Program-made: the position numbers and the translations under genes
Assembly: GCF_036711975.1 (NCBI RefSeq)
Contig: NC_091972.1
Span: forward strand, 16,373,001 to 16,437,000
Reading direction: 5' to 3'
DNA length: 64,000 nt
Origin: Onthophagus taurus
Taxonomy: Eukaryota; Arthropoda; Insecta; Coleoptera; Scarabaeidae
Notes under the pieces: generated by a model
Seen by the model: only the letters and a program-made list of their open reading frames with translations
The model's database searches: none
What the model was told of the DNA's origin: nothing
Shown: in pieces, positions 11,109 to 23,006 of the stretch
How positions within the stretch are numbered: the first letter of the stretch is position 1
Layout: each line of letters opens with the position of its first letter

Positions 11109-13575
11109 ACAATAATAATAATACTTTATTGAGCTTCTCAATTACAGTAATAAAGTAACAGTATCCTTTACATTAAATGTGCTCAATATGAGTTAGTTCG
11201 GTTTTCACCGTTCTTCCACCAACCCATCACAACGAAAAGAAAAACAAAAAGAAAAGCAAAACAATAGTTTCAATTACATAACCGTAATCGCACTGCAACA
11301 TACATACATTATAACCTAATAAATCTAATCAAAATTCATGCCACAAAAGACCGATGCAAACAAAAGAAAAATATGAAATATGTCGCTCCCTCCCACTTCT
11401 ACAGATTCCCGTGTCCCTGTATTAACACTGTCCTTAATCGCCTCTTAAACTGCCACTCAGACGAGCACATTCCAACATTCATAATAATATTAAATATTTT
11501 ACTAATTTGATAGGTAAAACTGTTTTTAAAGAATTCAGTTCTGTGTATGGGCGGCGTTATCGTACCTTTAAATCTTATATTAAGATTGTGCACGTCCGAG
11601 CGGAAGGTAATTTTATCATACAAATATGCAGGTTTCTCCTTGGTGACCACATTGCGAAACAACAATGCCGAGTGCGCCAAACGTCGCGACTGCATGTCCA
11701 TCCAGCCGATTTCCGACAGTTTACTACTTACATGGTCCCTTCGCCTCAACCCAAACAATAGTCTTATACAGGAGTTTTGAACTTTTTGAATTTTAGACTT
11801 AAGTACACAAGACAAAAACGGATAATACAAGCAATCCGCAAAATTAAAGTGCGATAACACTATGCTGTGACATAGTAATCGTTTAGTTGTTCTATTGATG
11901 TACTCTCGGTTGCAATAAATCAATTTCAATGACGCATATGCTTTTTGTACACACTTATTAACATGAGAATCAAACTTTAAATTTTCGTCAAGAATTACTC
12001 CTAAGTCTTTTGCTGATTTACTAATTATCAATTGCTTATTGTTGATTTCAATTTTGATTTTATTTTGTAATTTAATTTTAAGTTTTTTGGGGCCAAACAC
12101 CATTAATTCTGTTTTTGCGGGTTGATGCAAAGGCCATGCCCCTCGGAAACCCGTACCAACCTTTGCAAGTCTTCATTAATTTTTGCGCACGCCACATCCA
12201 CCTCCGATTCAGTGAATGAATGGTATATTTGTGTGTCGTCAGCATACCAATGGGCACTGCAATACCGAATTCTGTTTTTGAATTGGCTTGTGTATATACT
12301 ATACAACAAGGGAGATATCATTGATCCCTGAGGACATCCGACCATAACAAATGACGGCTTAGAGAAGCGACCATTTATTACGACTTGCTGTTCCCTATCA
12401 GACAAGTAACTCATCAAAAGACCTACTGCTGGTTGACTCACCCCAATATGATACAAAATTGAGGACAACATTTTATGATTCATCCTGTCAAATGCCTTCG
12501 AATAATCAAGCAAACACAGTACCGTTACTTTACCGCTATCGGACGCCCTCAGTACATCATCCACTATGTTAAGCAAAGCCGCAGCCATAACCCGCTCTGA
12601 AACCAGATTACGTTTCTGACAACAATTTATGTTTGTAAACAAACGCCTGGAGCTGCTCACACATAATTTTCTCCAGCACCTTAGACAACACTGGTAGAAT
12701 GCTAATCGGACGTAAATCAGCAAATGAATCTGGCTTTTTTTTCTTTGGTAATGGAACTATTTTCGCCTTTTTCCAAACGTCTGGAAATCGACCGTCCGAC
12801 AAACAGCAATTAACTTTGTCTTTAATTTGAGGTATTATGTGAGGGCAACAGTAATGAATCATTTTAATATTAAGTCCATCTAATCCTGTGGCGTTGCTTC
12901 TTATGCAGTTAATAACTTCCTCTATTTTAGCATCACTGACACATTCAAAATTGAAAATATGTTTTGTGACCACATTATTCATATAAGATTGATATAGATC
13001 TCTGTCAATGTCCCCATTCAGAGGAGCTATATTTGTGAAATAGTTGTTAATTTGATCCGAGTCAGCAAGCTGCTCAGAGATACTGTCAGTTGTGCGAGTT
13101 AAAATTCTACATTTCCGCAACGCTATCCATGGATTAGTTTCCAATCCCATACAATGACTAACATACGCCTTTCTTTCTCTGTTTATGTCTCCCTTTACAT
13201 AATTCCTCATATCTTTATAGTATTGCCAAAACTCATTTGTTTTTAATGATCTATATTTCTTATATGCTTTATCTCGAAGCTTTTGCATTCTCCTTATTGT
13301 GTCCGTTATCCAAGGTGTCGGGGCAGCACGTTCTTTAAACGTTCGCACTGGAGCGTGAGCATCAAAAAGTGTCAGAATATTTTCCGTCAAAAACCTTACT
13401 TTATCATTAACATCAATCATATCAAAACTTAGAAAAAAAGGAATAGCATATAGATCCTGCAAAAACCTTTGATAAACAAAATTAGAAAAGATACGCCTAG
13501 TGACAGAAGCAGGCGGCTGCACCACATACTCCGCAAACAATTCGCAACAAACGATTTCATGATCAGACATACCCG
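11109..13575 (-). mobile_element. CR1/jockey-type LINE, 5'-truncated, three visible lesions
   Basis: On the minus strand three overlapping open segments (13570-12608, 12723-12103, 12130-11399) form one ORF2. It starts at the endonuclease 'SDHEIVCCEL' motif and continues through 'LRPISILPVLSKVLEKIM', 'LLDYSKAFDRMNHKML' (motif A), 'GCPQGSMISPLLYSIY', 'YADDTQIY' (catalytic box), 'NPQKTELMVFGPKK' and a C-terminal region. The breaks are a nonsense codon near 12616, a frameshift near 12585 and a frameshift near 12118. The 3' end near 11109 carries an AAT-rich tail, as expected for this group. Clade (CR1 or jockey) is a judgement from motifs. It lies between LPMO copies 3 and 4. Confidence 0.82.
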
Positions 13576-13831
13576 CTGAAATCGCAGATTTCGTCGTGCG
13601 ACATCAACAAAGGTATCGAAACGTCGTTATTGCCCAAGGCAAGGAAAACGACAAGAAATTTGTGATCATACCCGTTGATGAATACTTAAAAAACACAACG
13701 ACTAGGATTAAAAGGTGGTGCGAATGACCGGAAATCTTCCAGAATTGGCGTAAGTTTTCTCTCTCGCCAGGGATGGTAATAAAAGGAAAAAAAATTAGAT
13801 TACTCTACCGGGAAAACAATCATATTGATAC
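13576..13831. other. unassigned sequence between LINE and piggyBac
   Basis: No supported feature; the 5' truncation point of the LINE lies at its left edge. Confidence 0.3.
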
Positions 13832-15665
13832 TTAACACGTTAACTACCACGGTATATTTATTTTTCCTAGTACCACTGGCCACACCATAAAATTATAGAT
13901 TTAGGACAGTAGATAGATAATGCTTTTTATTGTTAACTGATTAGAGCTTACAATATCCTATATATTAATAATAGATAATAAATCGTTTAACTTCCAACAT
14001 TATCCCCTTTCGGACAGTAAAGTTCTTGTTTTATTTACCTACTTACTAAAAAATTTTTACGAACATGTAATTATTTTGGTGATATGGGTGAATACTAAAA
14101 AGAACAAGCAAGACTACAGCGTCTTTTGGATGAACTCTTATCGAACGAAGAGAATAAACCGTTTGTAGGTTGATCTGAAGACGACCAGTATGTGCTGAGT
14201 GAGAATAATAGATGATTCCACATAGATGATTCTTCAGACGAAGAAAATGAATTTGAAGCTATAAATGTAGCTCTTCTGCTATGGTCTAACGTGACCGGAA
14301 GGTATTTGAAGGAATTACTATATGAGGTTGACAATGCAGTTGTATGTGCCATGAGAGTATTGTTGAATGGATGATTTTATGGAACTCATGATTAATGAAA
14401 CTAATCGTTATGCTTCACAGAAAATCGCTGAAAATGTCGGTCTTCTGCTAGATTGCAGCTTTGGATGGGTCTGTTTCGTTTGTCTCATATGTCCAGTAAT
14501 TGGTTAAATAAACAATATATGCAAATAAAGTTAGTAATGTCACGTCACGAAACCGTTTCGAGTTGTTGTTAGCAAACTGGCACTTTTGTAATAATGAAAA
14601 TGCAGATGTTTCTGATAGACTATAAATTTAGACCAGTTATTGAATGCTTGACAACTAATTACAAACGCTATTGCATTCCTAAAGAACAGATATGCATTGA
14701 TGAAAGTTTAGTACCCAATACATAAAGAATAAGAGACAAATTTGGAGTCAAACATGTCGAACTGTGCATGGAAGGTGGCACATTTGACTTCTGCATTTAC
14801 TGTTCGAAAGCTCAAAATTTTCATCTCACTTCTGGATTGCTGTAGAACAACCTACGTTGACAATTATTATACGAGTGTGGATCTGGCGCATAAATTGCTA
14901 AATAGAAACACACATCTAGTTGGCATCCTGAGAAAGAATCGGAAAAACAACCCAAAGAAGTCACACAAAAACGTCTAAAAAAGGTAGAAGTGTTTCTATG
15001 GAGACCGATACAGGAATTGTAGTTATAACACGATGTTATAACCCTTTCTACAAAGCATGTTGGCCCTATGATTGCAGTCAAGTCTGGACGGTAAAAGCCA
15101 AAGCTTTTATTGACTTATCCGATCAAATAAAAGCCTATTCACATGGTTTGGTTGAACTGCTTCTAGGATCAGCTTTTGTAAACGCATTATTACTGTTCAA
15201 AGCTGTAACGGCTAAAAATCTATAAACCACTGCCTTTAGAGAGCATGTTGCAGAAGCACTGTTAGATATGTCTAATAAATATCAAGAGAATTAATTTGAA
15301 ATGATAAAAAAACATTAATTGGGTGATGTGGGTACCAACAGACGAGGATGTAATGTGTGCTGTAGCAAAATAGGAGCAGAAAGTGAAAGAGCTGTCACAG
15401 CTAAAAAAGCACCACACTCTAGATTGACATGTAACCGATGCGAAAAACATTATTGCTTAAACACTGATATGCTTTTGTGACAACGTGACTGTGTTCTAAA
15501 GCAGTGAATTATTTTTCTTTATGTTGTGGAACTAAAATGAATATTTCAGTTTACTTTTGTACTTTTTTACGTTGCAGAAACGTACCTTCGTATTCTGAAA
15601 CACAATCACTATTTTTTTTTAGTTGTGTGAAGTATGCGTGCTTCACGTGGAAGTTAACGAGTTAA
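13832..15665 (+). mobile_element. piggyBac-like element 1 with both terminal repeats
   Basis: The left end is TTAA (13832-13835) followed by 'CACGTTAACTACCACG'. The right end is 'CGTGGAAGTTAACGAG' followed by TTAA (15662-15665). The ends are inverted repeats of about 21 bp with two mismatches, and the flanking TTAA is the target duplication of this superfamily. A decayed transposase runs left to right inside. Confidence 0.85.
14095..15480 (+). pseudogene. piggyBac transposase, decayed
   Basis: Frames with many stops still show an acidic N-terminus ('RLLDELLSNEENKPFVG', 'FHIDDSSDEENEF'), the core 'YCIPKEQICIDESLVP' (first catalytic Asp), 'DNYYTSVDLAHKLLNRN', 'HLVGILRKNRKNNPKK', 'DLSDQIKAYS', and a C-terminal Cys-rich domain ('CNVCCSKIG ... 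CNRCEKHYC'). The order matches full-length piggyBac transposases. It cannot be active in this state. Confidence 0.8.
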
Positions 15666-16430
15666 AAATCGATGACCTAGTAGTTCTTGCACAATTCTTT
15701 CTTGGAACTACGTTGAAATGTTATAGATTAGCATCCAAAGAGGACTAAGACAAAGAACGACAAAACGTTAATCGATGAGGAATGATGATCAACGCGAGTC
15801 CAATTCGATACACTATCCAGGCAATCCAACTCGAGCATGTGTGAGTTGGATTACCAACTTTCCACGACAGTTTGAATGGTTTCGTATGTTCTGCAATCTG
15901 ATATTTAGTTGTAAAATGCAATGGGGACGAGAGCATAATTGAGGGAAGTGGATGTTTTTCAACAAGATTTCTCAACTCTAGCAGCCAAGTTCACAATGAG
16001 TCGTAGATCTTTGTTATAGTTGCAGATATTTAAAGATAAGAACTCCAAAAAAAACTTGTTTGGTAGGAATTTAAGTTCTACGTGAAACACGTCCAAAGTA
16101 TTTCAAAAATGTTAATTATGAGACAACGCAAGAACTAAACTTATAGAATTAGTGCAGTTCAGAAAATAGATTAAGATAAGCCAACAAATCTTATCCACGT
16201 TTGTGTTGACATTCTTATGACACTCTTATATTTACTTTGCTTACAAGCACTGCATATTGCAACAATAAATCATCCGCGACGGCTTATTTTCCCTGCAAAT
16301 GGATTTCAAAACACTACTTATTGTTGGTAATACGCTATTTAGGAAAACGTACGGGAACGCGACAGGTGATGATGTAACAAGCAAGAGAATTGGGAAGTAT
16401 TTAAGAAAGAATTAATTTATTTATATTTTA
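15666..16430. other. unassigned intergenic sequence downstream of LPMO copy 4
   Basis: No supported gene. A 76-codon minus-strand frame (15745-15975) has no recognisable motif. Confidence 0.35.
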
Positions 16431-17167
16431 TTATTGAATGGAAATATCAGCACAAGATCTAAATGTTTCTTGAGGTCCACAACCTTGCGCAAAACTTCCA
16501 TCCTCGCAATGCCCCCAGTTATTGCCAGACACGTAATGCCATCTTAACACGCACCTTTCACAAACGAGACCTTCAGGTAAACGTACGCGATTTTCAAACT
16601 GGTTGTATCCTAAAACGACTTCAAAACTAGTCGATCCGTCTTCTAACGTTAATAACTCAAAGCAATCTTCTCTTGATTCGTAAGTTGAAGAATTTAAAAG
16701 TTTGCACAAACTATCATCATTAAAAATGTGTTAAGAAAATTAATAATAATTAAGGATCAAAATATAACCTGTATTCGAAAGATCCTTTATGATTTGTGGT
16801 TAAAGTAACTGACACGTCTATGGTTTGTCCTGATTTATATTGGGATACGACTTTTCCACGGCCAAATTTTCCCGTGTTTTCGTTATCTTGAGGATGATCG
16901 TCTATAATGCGATCTCCACATATTCCGCAACCTCCGTTATTTACCATGAACTAAAAAAACAACCAAATAAAACGAATTTATAATGTACATTAAATAATCT
17001 CAAACCGTTAATCCTCCACAATAATTTTGGTTATCATCCCAATTAACCGGAAATCCTTCAAAACACCTCCACACCGAACTCCTTCCTGGTGGATTCAGCA
17101 TCATTCCGTGTCCCTCAACTTGAAAGATCACACCTAATAAAATCAAACTTAAACTTAAAATTAACAT
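16431..17167 (-). CDS. AA15-type lytic polysaccharide monooxygenase, copy 4
   Basis: Exons 17006-17167, 16769-16950 and 16431-16710 sum to 624 nt (207 aa), with introns of 55 and 58 bp. The signal peptide ends '..FQVEG' before 'HGMMLNPPGRSSVWRC', exposing the N-terminal His. The second probable copper ligand is in 'LTTNHKGSFEY'. The C-terminus reads 'QETFRSCADISIQ'. An in-frame ATG also occurs at 17212, but a TATA box at 17233-17243 would place transcription initiation at about 17205-17210, after that ATG. I therefore choose the ATG at 17167, which also gives a signal peptide the same length as the other copies. 'VWRC' replaces the usual 'VWRF', adding a Cys. It is the most upstream member of the cluster, separated from copy 3 by about 6.8 kb of transposons. 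Confidence 0.88.
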
Positions 17168-17232
17168 TTTCAATGTTTTACGTTTATTTATTAAAAATAA
17201 TGAACTGATCATGTTTTTATTTTAACAATGAG

Positions 17233-17243
17233 TTTTTATATAA
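17233..17243 (-). promoter_or_regulatory. TATA box of LPMO copy 4
   Basis: TTATATAAAAA on the minus strand, about 66 bp before the chosen ATG and only about 21 bp before the alternative upstream ATG. TTATC motifs lie near 17340. Confidence 0.55.
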
Positions 17244-17249
17244 TTTTAG

Positions 17250-18020
17250 AAGTGTTTTGTTGTGATAAAATTTGTTAATTTTACATGTAAAAGTCTTTTT
17301 AAGTGGTTAATATCTTCAGAACATGATTTTTTTAATAATCTTATCTTAATATATAATAAAAAGGAATGTAAAAGAAGAATGATCTTAATTAGAAGCTTCA
17401 TTAATACTTGGTAATTTAATAATTGAAAATACTTGTCATGAATACAAAAACAACATGTTAATGAAACATTATCACTTTATAATGAAATTGTTTTTTTTTA
17501 ATTAATCATTAAAAATTTCAAGAAAAAATTTGAATAAAAAAATAAAGGAAATTCTTTAAAAATCTTTTTTTCTTATTTTTTTTATCTTGTTTGTTAATTT
17601 TTGATGTGAATATTACGCAAGAAGAAAAAATCGCAATACATATTCCAAATTCTTTTATATTCATTCATAAAATAAAAAAAGTGTTTAAACAGTGATAATA
17701 TTTATAACAACAGTCATCATAAAATACGTCAATGCGGAAAAAAATTATTAAAGTGTTTTTTTCTTTAATACTTAAATATCAATTTAAATTGCACAACAAG
17801 TTTTAAGTCAATACAAGTTCAGTTTCATTGAACACTTATACAACAATAAACGGCATTGAGTTGTGAAAAGCGATAAAAAAAAAATAATGTAATTAATACT
17901 ATTTTTTAACATACTTGTTTCATGAAAACCAGATTTATCATATGACTTCTCACCTTAATATCTCGGTATGATTTATATCTTTTTATAATTATTATGTCCA
18001 AATCGAAACTATTTTAAAAG
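17250..18020. other. AT-rich sequence upstream of LPMO copy 4
   Basis: Probable promoter-proximal and intergenic DNA; nothing else recognised. Confidence 0.35.
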
Positions 18021-18022
18021 AC

Positions 18023-19140
18023 ATTTATTATTATTATTATTTTTGCCGGGCTTTAAGCCCTCTAAAGATTTAGGGCAAATCTAGGTCCTTGATGAACCTT
18101 AGTGTTGCTCGAAAGTCTTCATCCTTTATGTCAGTAGGTATCAAACGAATCTTTCCGAAACTTTTACGTCTTAGAGCGACCTTAGGTCCCCTTTGTTGAG
18201 GAATAAAATCACGTTGGTTTTATTTTGCAACGGACTTATCATACTCTTTGCCTGTCTGTATCCTGTATTTCGAGATGTCCTCTGAGGTTTCCCTGCATCA
18301 ACTTGAGTGAAGAGTATGTCCTCAGTGATAAGGCACTTAAAGCTGCCTCTTTTTGTATACACTGATGAAGTGGTGTGAGGGCTTCAACAGCAATCGTCGG
18401 ACAAAACCTGATTGTATCCGTTATATTAAGACATGCTTGTCGATGGATTTGTGTTTTGTGTTTGGTTTTTGGCTACCAAACCAGTGAAGCATAGGCGACC
18501 ATGGATCTAATTATTGCCACATAGCCCCACTGAGCCATTCGTGGTTTAAGACCCCAGTTCCTTCCATGGAGTCTGCGGCAGATCTGCTTAGCCATAATGA
18601 CCTTTTTCCTCACCTTGGCTAATGCTGAGCAAATTATTTCTGCACCAGGTGCTAATATGTAGTAAGACTTTCTCCATTAATTGGATTATGATTGTATTAT
18701 ATTTACCTCAGATTGTAATTACCAAGTCACCTATATATCCCTGAATCGTGAATCCATTCTTTGTTAAGGTGTTTAACAAGTCTTCAACTACCAGGCACCA
18801 TAAGAGAGGCGAAAACAGAGAGCCCCAAGGGGGGGGGGCATCCTCTAAGTACTTTAATAGTCAACGACTCGCCTCCCAAACTAGCTGTAATCTGCCGTCT
18901 TTTCAGCATGGCTATACACCAATTGCTCGTCGACGGATATAACATTGTACGTTTCGAGCTTTCTCCATGGATTCATATGAGGTGTTATCAAAAGCACCCT
19001 TTATATCCATGAACGCACATAGAGCTATCTTTTTGGTTGCAATTGTCTCCTATAAAATGCTTGTCAAAGTATGGAGGGCAGTCATTGTTGATTTTGCTTT
19101 CTGATGAGCATGTTGGCTTGAATGTCTATTTAATATCTTC
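18023..19140 (-). mobile_element. LINE remnant (R1/I/LOA-like reverse transcriptase), 3' end
   Basis: Minus-strand frames read 'FMDIKGAFDNTSYESMEKA' (motif A, near 18960-19015), a 'MLKRRQITASLGGESLTIKV' block, a damaged 'GCPQGG' box with an expanded C-run near 18831, 'WCRNNLLSIS' and 'NWGLKPRMAQWGYVAIIRSM' followed by 'VAYASLVW'. This order matches the palm/thumb and post-RT region of LINEs whose post-RT part carries 'WGLKP..W.Y.AI.RP'. A TTA-repeat tail at 18023-18040 marks the 3' end. Dead copy. Confidence 0.65.
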
Positions 19141-19259
19141 TTCTTATTCTTAGTTCTTAGTTCTTTGTTGAACCTGTTCAGTTAATCTGATGGTTCTCTA
19201 CATCTTTTATTACACCTACATGACTCAACAGGACTTAAGCTGTATCAAAAACGACCCAG

Positions 19260-19510
19260 ATTGCTTCTTATTTTTCTTTTTGATTGTGCATATTTTCTCT
19301 ATTTCTAACTACTTCTAAGGGTAACGCAGTAGCGCTACTAAATCTCGAACGAAAGCCAGACTGGCAACTGGGCAACACATTATAGTCATCAAGATGGCAA
19401 CGAAGTCATGACTCTCTCACAAATCTTGGATAATAAAGGCAATATGCTAATGGGCCTTTAATGATGCTAAGGTGTTTTAGCCTTAACTCTTTTTAAAATT
19501 TTGCTCCTCT
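19260..19510 (-). mobile_element. CR1/jockey-type LINE fragment
   Basis: Minus-strand translation gives 'RPISILPLLSKICERVMTS', then (shifted) 'HLDDYNVLPSCQSGFRSRFS', then 'SATALPLEVVRN'. This is the RT fingers region. The same family, in opposite orientation, forms the LINE copy at 20165-23850. Confidence 0.65.
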
Positions 19511-19711
19511 TTTTTAGATAAGAATCATTCTTTCGCTCTTTAATGAAAAAGCAATACATACTATAACAAGCATTAATGACAATCAAATTTACTTCATGTA
19601 GCACATAAATAGAAAGTATCATTTATCAACATCATTGTTATTGACTGGCTATCAATGTTCATTTCGTTGTGATTTCTTATTATGTACTTTCACAGAATAA
19701 TTATGCCTTTG

Positions 19712-20120
19712 CTAAACAGATGAAGCACGGTGATGACCTCGAAAATAAAATGTTTCAATCCAGTGTTCAATTACGCATAAATCCGACTGAGTTTGAGCGA
19801 TGGCCTGGGTTATGTTGACTTTGAGGTTATCGCTCAATTCGGACTTATTGGCATAGACCTGCAACTTCAGAAAACCCCACAAGAAAAAGTCTAGAAGAAT
19901 TAATTGCACGATTTTGAATCATGAACCACATGGAAAGTATCCATTTTGGTGTTTGCTGTTTGGCAAGTAGCAACTTTCTGCTGGAAGCACATGTTATCTC
20001 GTTCAATTCGGGCCAAAAGAAATTGGTTATCACTGATCTGTAGCGCTCGCCGTTGATTATGATAGCAACACCATTGTCGTTTTCGAAGGTAACTTTTCGA
20101 ATCAAACAATAACTTTTCGT
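19712..20120 (-). pseudogene. mariner-like transposase remnant
   Basis: Two overlapping minus-strand frames give 'FENDNGVAIIINGERYRS', 'FFWPELNEI', 'FQQKVATCQTANTKM', 'DFFLWGFLKLQVYANKS' and 'NITQAIAQTQSDLCVIEHW'. These correspond to the second half of insect mariner-type transposases, including the 'FLWG' region around the last catalytic Asp. The N-terminal half is missing and at least one frameshift is present. Confidence 0.7.
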
Positions 20121-20473
20121 GTATATGTTACAGTTCAAGCATTCATTCCGTGAATGTACATATTGTCTAATCAATGTACATATAGTTAACTATTCCATTG
20201 AATGTTCTGTGTTCCGTAATATGTGGAAGATCGCCCAGGTGACTCCAATTCCAGAAACCCCAAATCCTCATTAACCCAGATATGCCTAAACACTTACTAT
20301 TAAATATAATTTACTGTTGAAATGATATTTTATCTAAGAAAACAGTATTTAAACATGATATCTGATCATTATCATTTTTATATACTACATGGGTCTAAAA
20401 GACACTGTCCTATATATAGTACGCTAGGGATATTAATGGCGATTAGAGACACAAGACAATATTATATTATTAT

Positions 20474-22270
20474 TTATTTTTTATGGTAATCAACGAAAGA
20501 CTTTACAAGTATTCCAATATTATGTTTTATACATCTTGTTGTCGTCTTAGTATGACAAAAGCCGCATCGCGTCTGCTTTTCTTGTGGCGTAACCAAATGA
20601 TCTAAACGGTCATATCGAATATCTATATTTTCTTGTTGAGTTGGACGACCTCTACTTGAAGACGGGAACGGTTTTTTATTTTTCAACAATAAAACATTAG
20701 CGATTCGTCGTCTAAATTGTAGCTGATTCATTTCTCCTCCATTATTTCGATACAGTTGCCAAGCATTTTGAATTGACATGTCAATACAATGACAAACAAG
20801 GGAAAAGTACCATTCTTTTCCTCTTATGGAAATACGATACAAACCAATATTTTGATCAAACCGATCAACGCCGCCCATATTTTCATTATAACTCTTTACG
20901 GTCGCAGGTTGTTCAATCTAAGAAAAAAACATCATTATTGGTACATTTTTATAACAGTTACATTTTCTACGTGCCTGAATGTTTCTCTTCTCCTTTTGTG
21001 AATACCGTTTAGCAAAGCGAATTGGCTGAACTCCTTATTGCGTTGGAACAAAGAGTAACTAAACTATTATCATTCCATTTAACTGCTATTATATTTTGAT
21101 CACGAATTTTCCTGTAATCATAGCTCCCTCTTTTTTCCTTTTTCAAAAGTTTAGAATCTCGTAAGTCAATTCCTCGCAGTCGATTTTCTTTAACTGTGCC
21201 GGTCCCCATAAGTTTTTTTTCAGACAGCTTCTCAATAAGTGGTATGTTCGTAAAAAAATTATCAAAGACTAGGTGAAACTCCAAATTAGGCCATTTCTTT
21301 TTTAGAACTTCCGCATATTCTAGTACAACGCTAGGGCCAACTCCAAGGTCACAGTATACTTTGCTAATATTTGTTTTTGAACCTTGATAGGGCTCAAACC
21401 AATAAACATACCCTTCTTTAGAGGCGCCAACCCAGAGTTTATAGCCATATCTTATTGGCTTGCCATAAATGAACTGCTTACAGGAGTGACGACCGAAATA
21501 CTGAACCATGGCTTCATCTGAATGGTTTTTTGTACGAATTCCTTTTTCCATAAATTTTTTATTCAAATGCTCGAAAAGAGGTCTAACCTTTGCAAATTTG
21601 TCTTGTTGATCTAGCGTGGAATTGTCAGCCAAATGAAAGTTTGATAAAATAAATTCAAACTTATCTCTACTGATACATTCTGTTACCAGACTATTGTTAG
21701 CGTCTCTATCACGTTCCCAAAACATTCTTCGTCGTGGAGTAATTACGTATCCACTAATAATAAGAACTCCAAGAAAAGCTTTTATTTCGGATTCCAGAAC
21801 TTCTCTTTATTCTTTTGTTTAGCGTATCTATTTGTCTCAGTTGTTATTAGGTTTATAAGATCTTCATCAAAAAAATCTAGGAACCACCCAAGAGGTGTTT
21901 TGTTTTCAGAAGAAAAGTTTTCTTGCGATTCATCACAAAAACTTGGAGGTAAATCATTTTTTATCCAATGATAAGTTTTCCTTTATTTGTACACTTTTTT
22001 CTTGTTTTGAAATTTTCTGGCCAACTCTGATAATGGGATATTATCATCAGTATCATACGAACTACTAACATGATCACCAAACAATTCTACAGTTGCTTGC
22101 AATTGAGAACCTGGTAAATTAGTTATTGACATTTGAACTTCTTCACCTGAATCTTCGTCAGTGAGATTACCACACGCATTTATTGGTGGTAACATGGTAA
22201 TATTCTCAACACGTCCAACCATTTCTTCGTCCTCTTCAAGCATTGCAAGTGCTTCATTGAGTGAAACATT
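20474..22270 (-). pseudogene. piggyBac transposase (PGBD2/3-like), nearly full length but broken
   Basis: From the N-terminus: 'MLPPINACGNLTDEDSGEE' and 'LPGSQLQA' (typical N-terminal signature); a stop after 'QNKKKVYK' near 21983; continuation 'TYHWIKNDLPPSF' and 'LDFFDEDLINLITTETNRYA'; a frameshift near 21800; then 'MFWERDRDANNSLV', 'KNHSDEAMVQYFGRH' (first catalytic Asp), 'HLVFDNFFTNIPL' (second) and, after another frameshift near 21010-20880, 'MGGVDRFDQNIGLYR' (third). The C-terminus has a CxxC ... C-x3-HN zinc-like motif. All three catalytic Asp are readable, so decay is recent, but the breaks rule out activity of this copy. Confidence 0.85.
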
Positions 22271-22575
22271 TCTGAAATAAATTGTATGCTATGTTCCTGG
22301 CGTACTACATATAGGACATCAAAAAACAATTTTGATTTACTAAGATTTATGGAAAGCATTTCGATTCAAACAACTGCACATCGATAGATGAACATATTTT
22401 TAATAATATAAGAAAAATTATTTTTAATTTTTGGTCAATAATAAAAAAACTACTTACTTTGCAAATTCGCAGCTATAATCGATGTATATAGTATCTTTAC
22501 ACTTCACTGTGACGACGTTTTTACCGATTTATAAACCCACGATGATCTCATACGACGGTGTAGTTGTTACTGAAG

Positions 22576-23006
22576 GTATACAGCGTGTCCCGTATCTTCC
22601 GCATCAGAGCATTATACGGTTGTAGGATACATTATTCTGAAGCGATCTTTCTAATAAAATTTTTTCGAAATGTTTATAATAACCGCACGGGAACTGTTTA
22701 AAGGAACTGTTTTTCGTCCAATCAGCAGATCGCAAATCAGACTCAGGTAATCGGTGCCACCCTCGGCCGGTCCGCTACGCCGATGATAACTCGTTTCCCA
22801 CGTGTACTCACCAATAGATTCGTCATGGAAAGAGAAATAAACTTTTCCGATGAATCAAAGTTGTCCGTTATTGGTCGTCGTTAAACAGTTCCCGTGCGGT
22901 TATTATAAACATTTCGAAAAAATTTTATTAGAAAGATCGCTTCAGAATAATGTATTCTACAACCGTATAATGCTCTGATGCGGAAGATACGAGACACGCT
23001 GTATAC
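22576..23006. repeat. MITE with 126-bp near-perfect inverted repeats
   Basis: Arms 22576-22701 and 22881-23006 are inverted copies with about one or two mismatches (for example GTGTCCCG against GTGTCTCG). Ends read 'TACAGCGTGTC' with a flanking TA, as in mariner/Tc1-type MITEs. The 180-bp centre is richer in GC than its surroundings. It is nested in piggyBac element 2. Confidence 0.9.

Noticed and set aside
17168-17212. Extended N-terminus of LPMO copy 4 from the upstream ATG
   Set aside because: The TATA box is too close for this ATG to be in the transcript, and the extension spoils the signal peptide.
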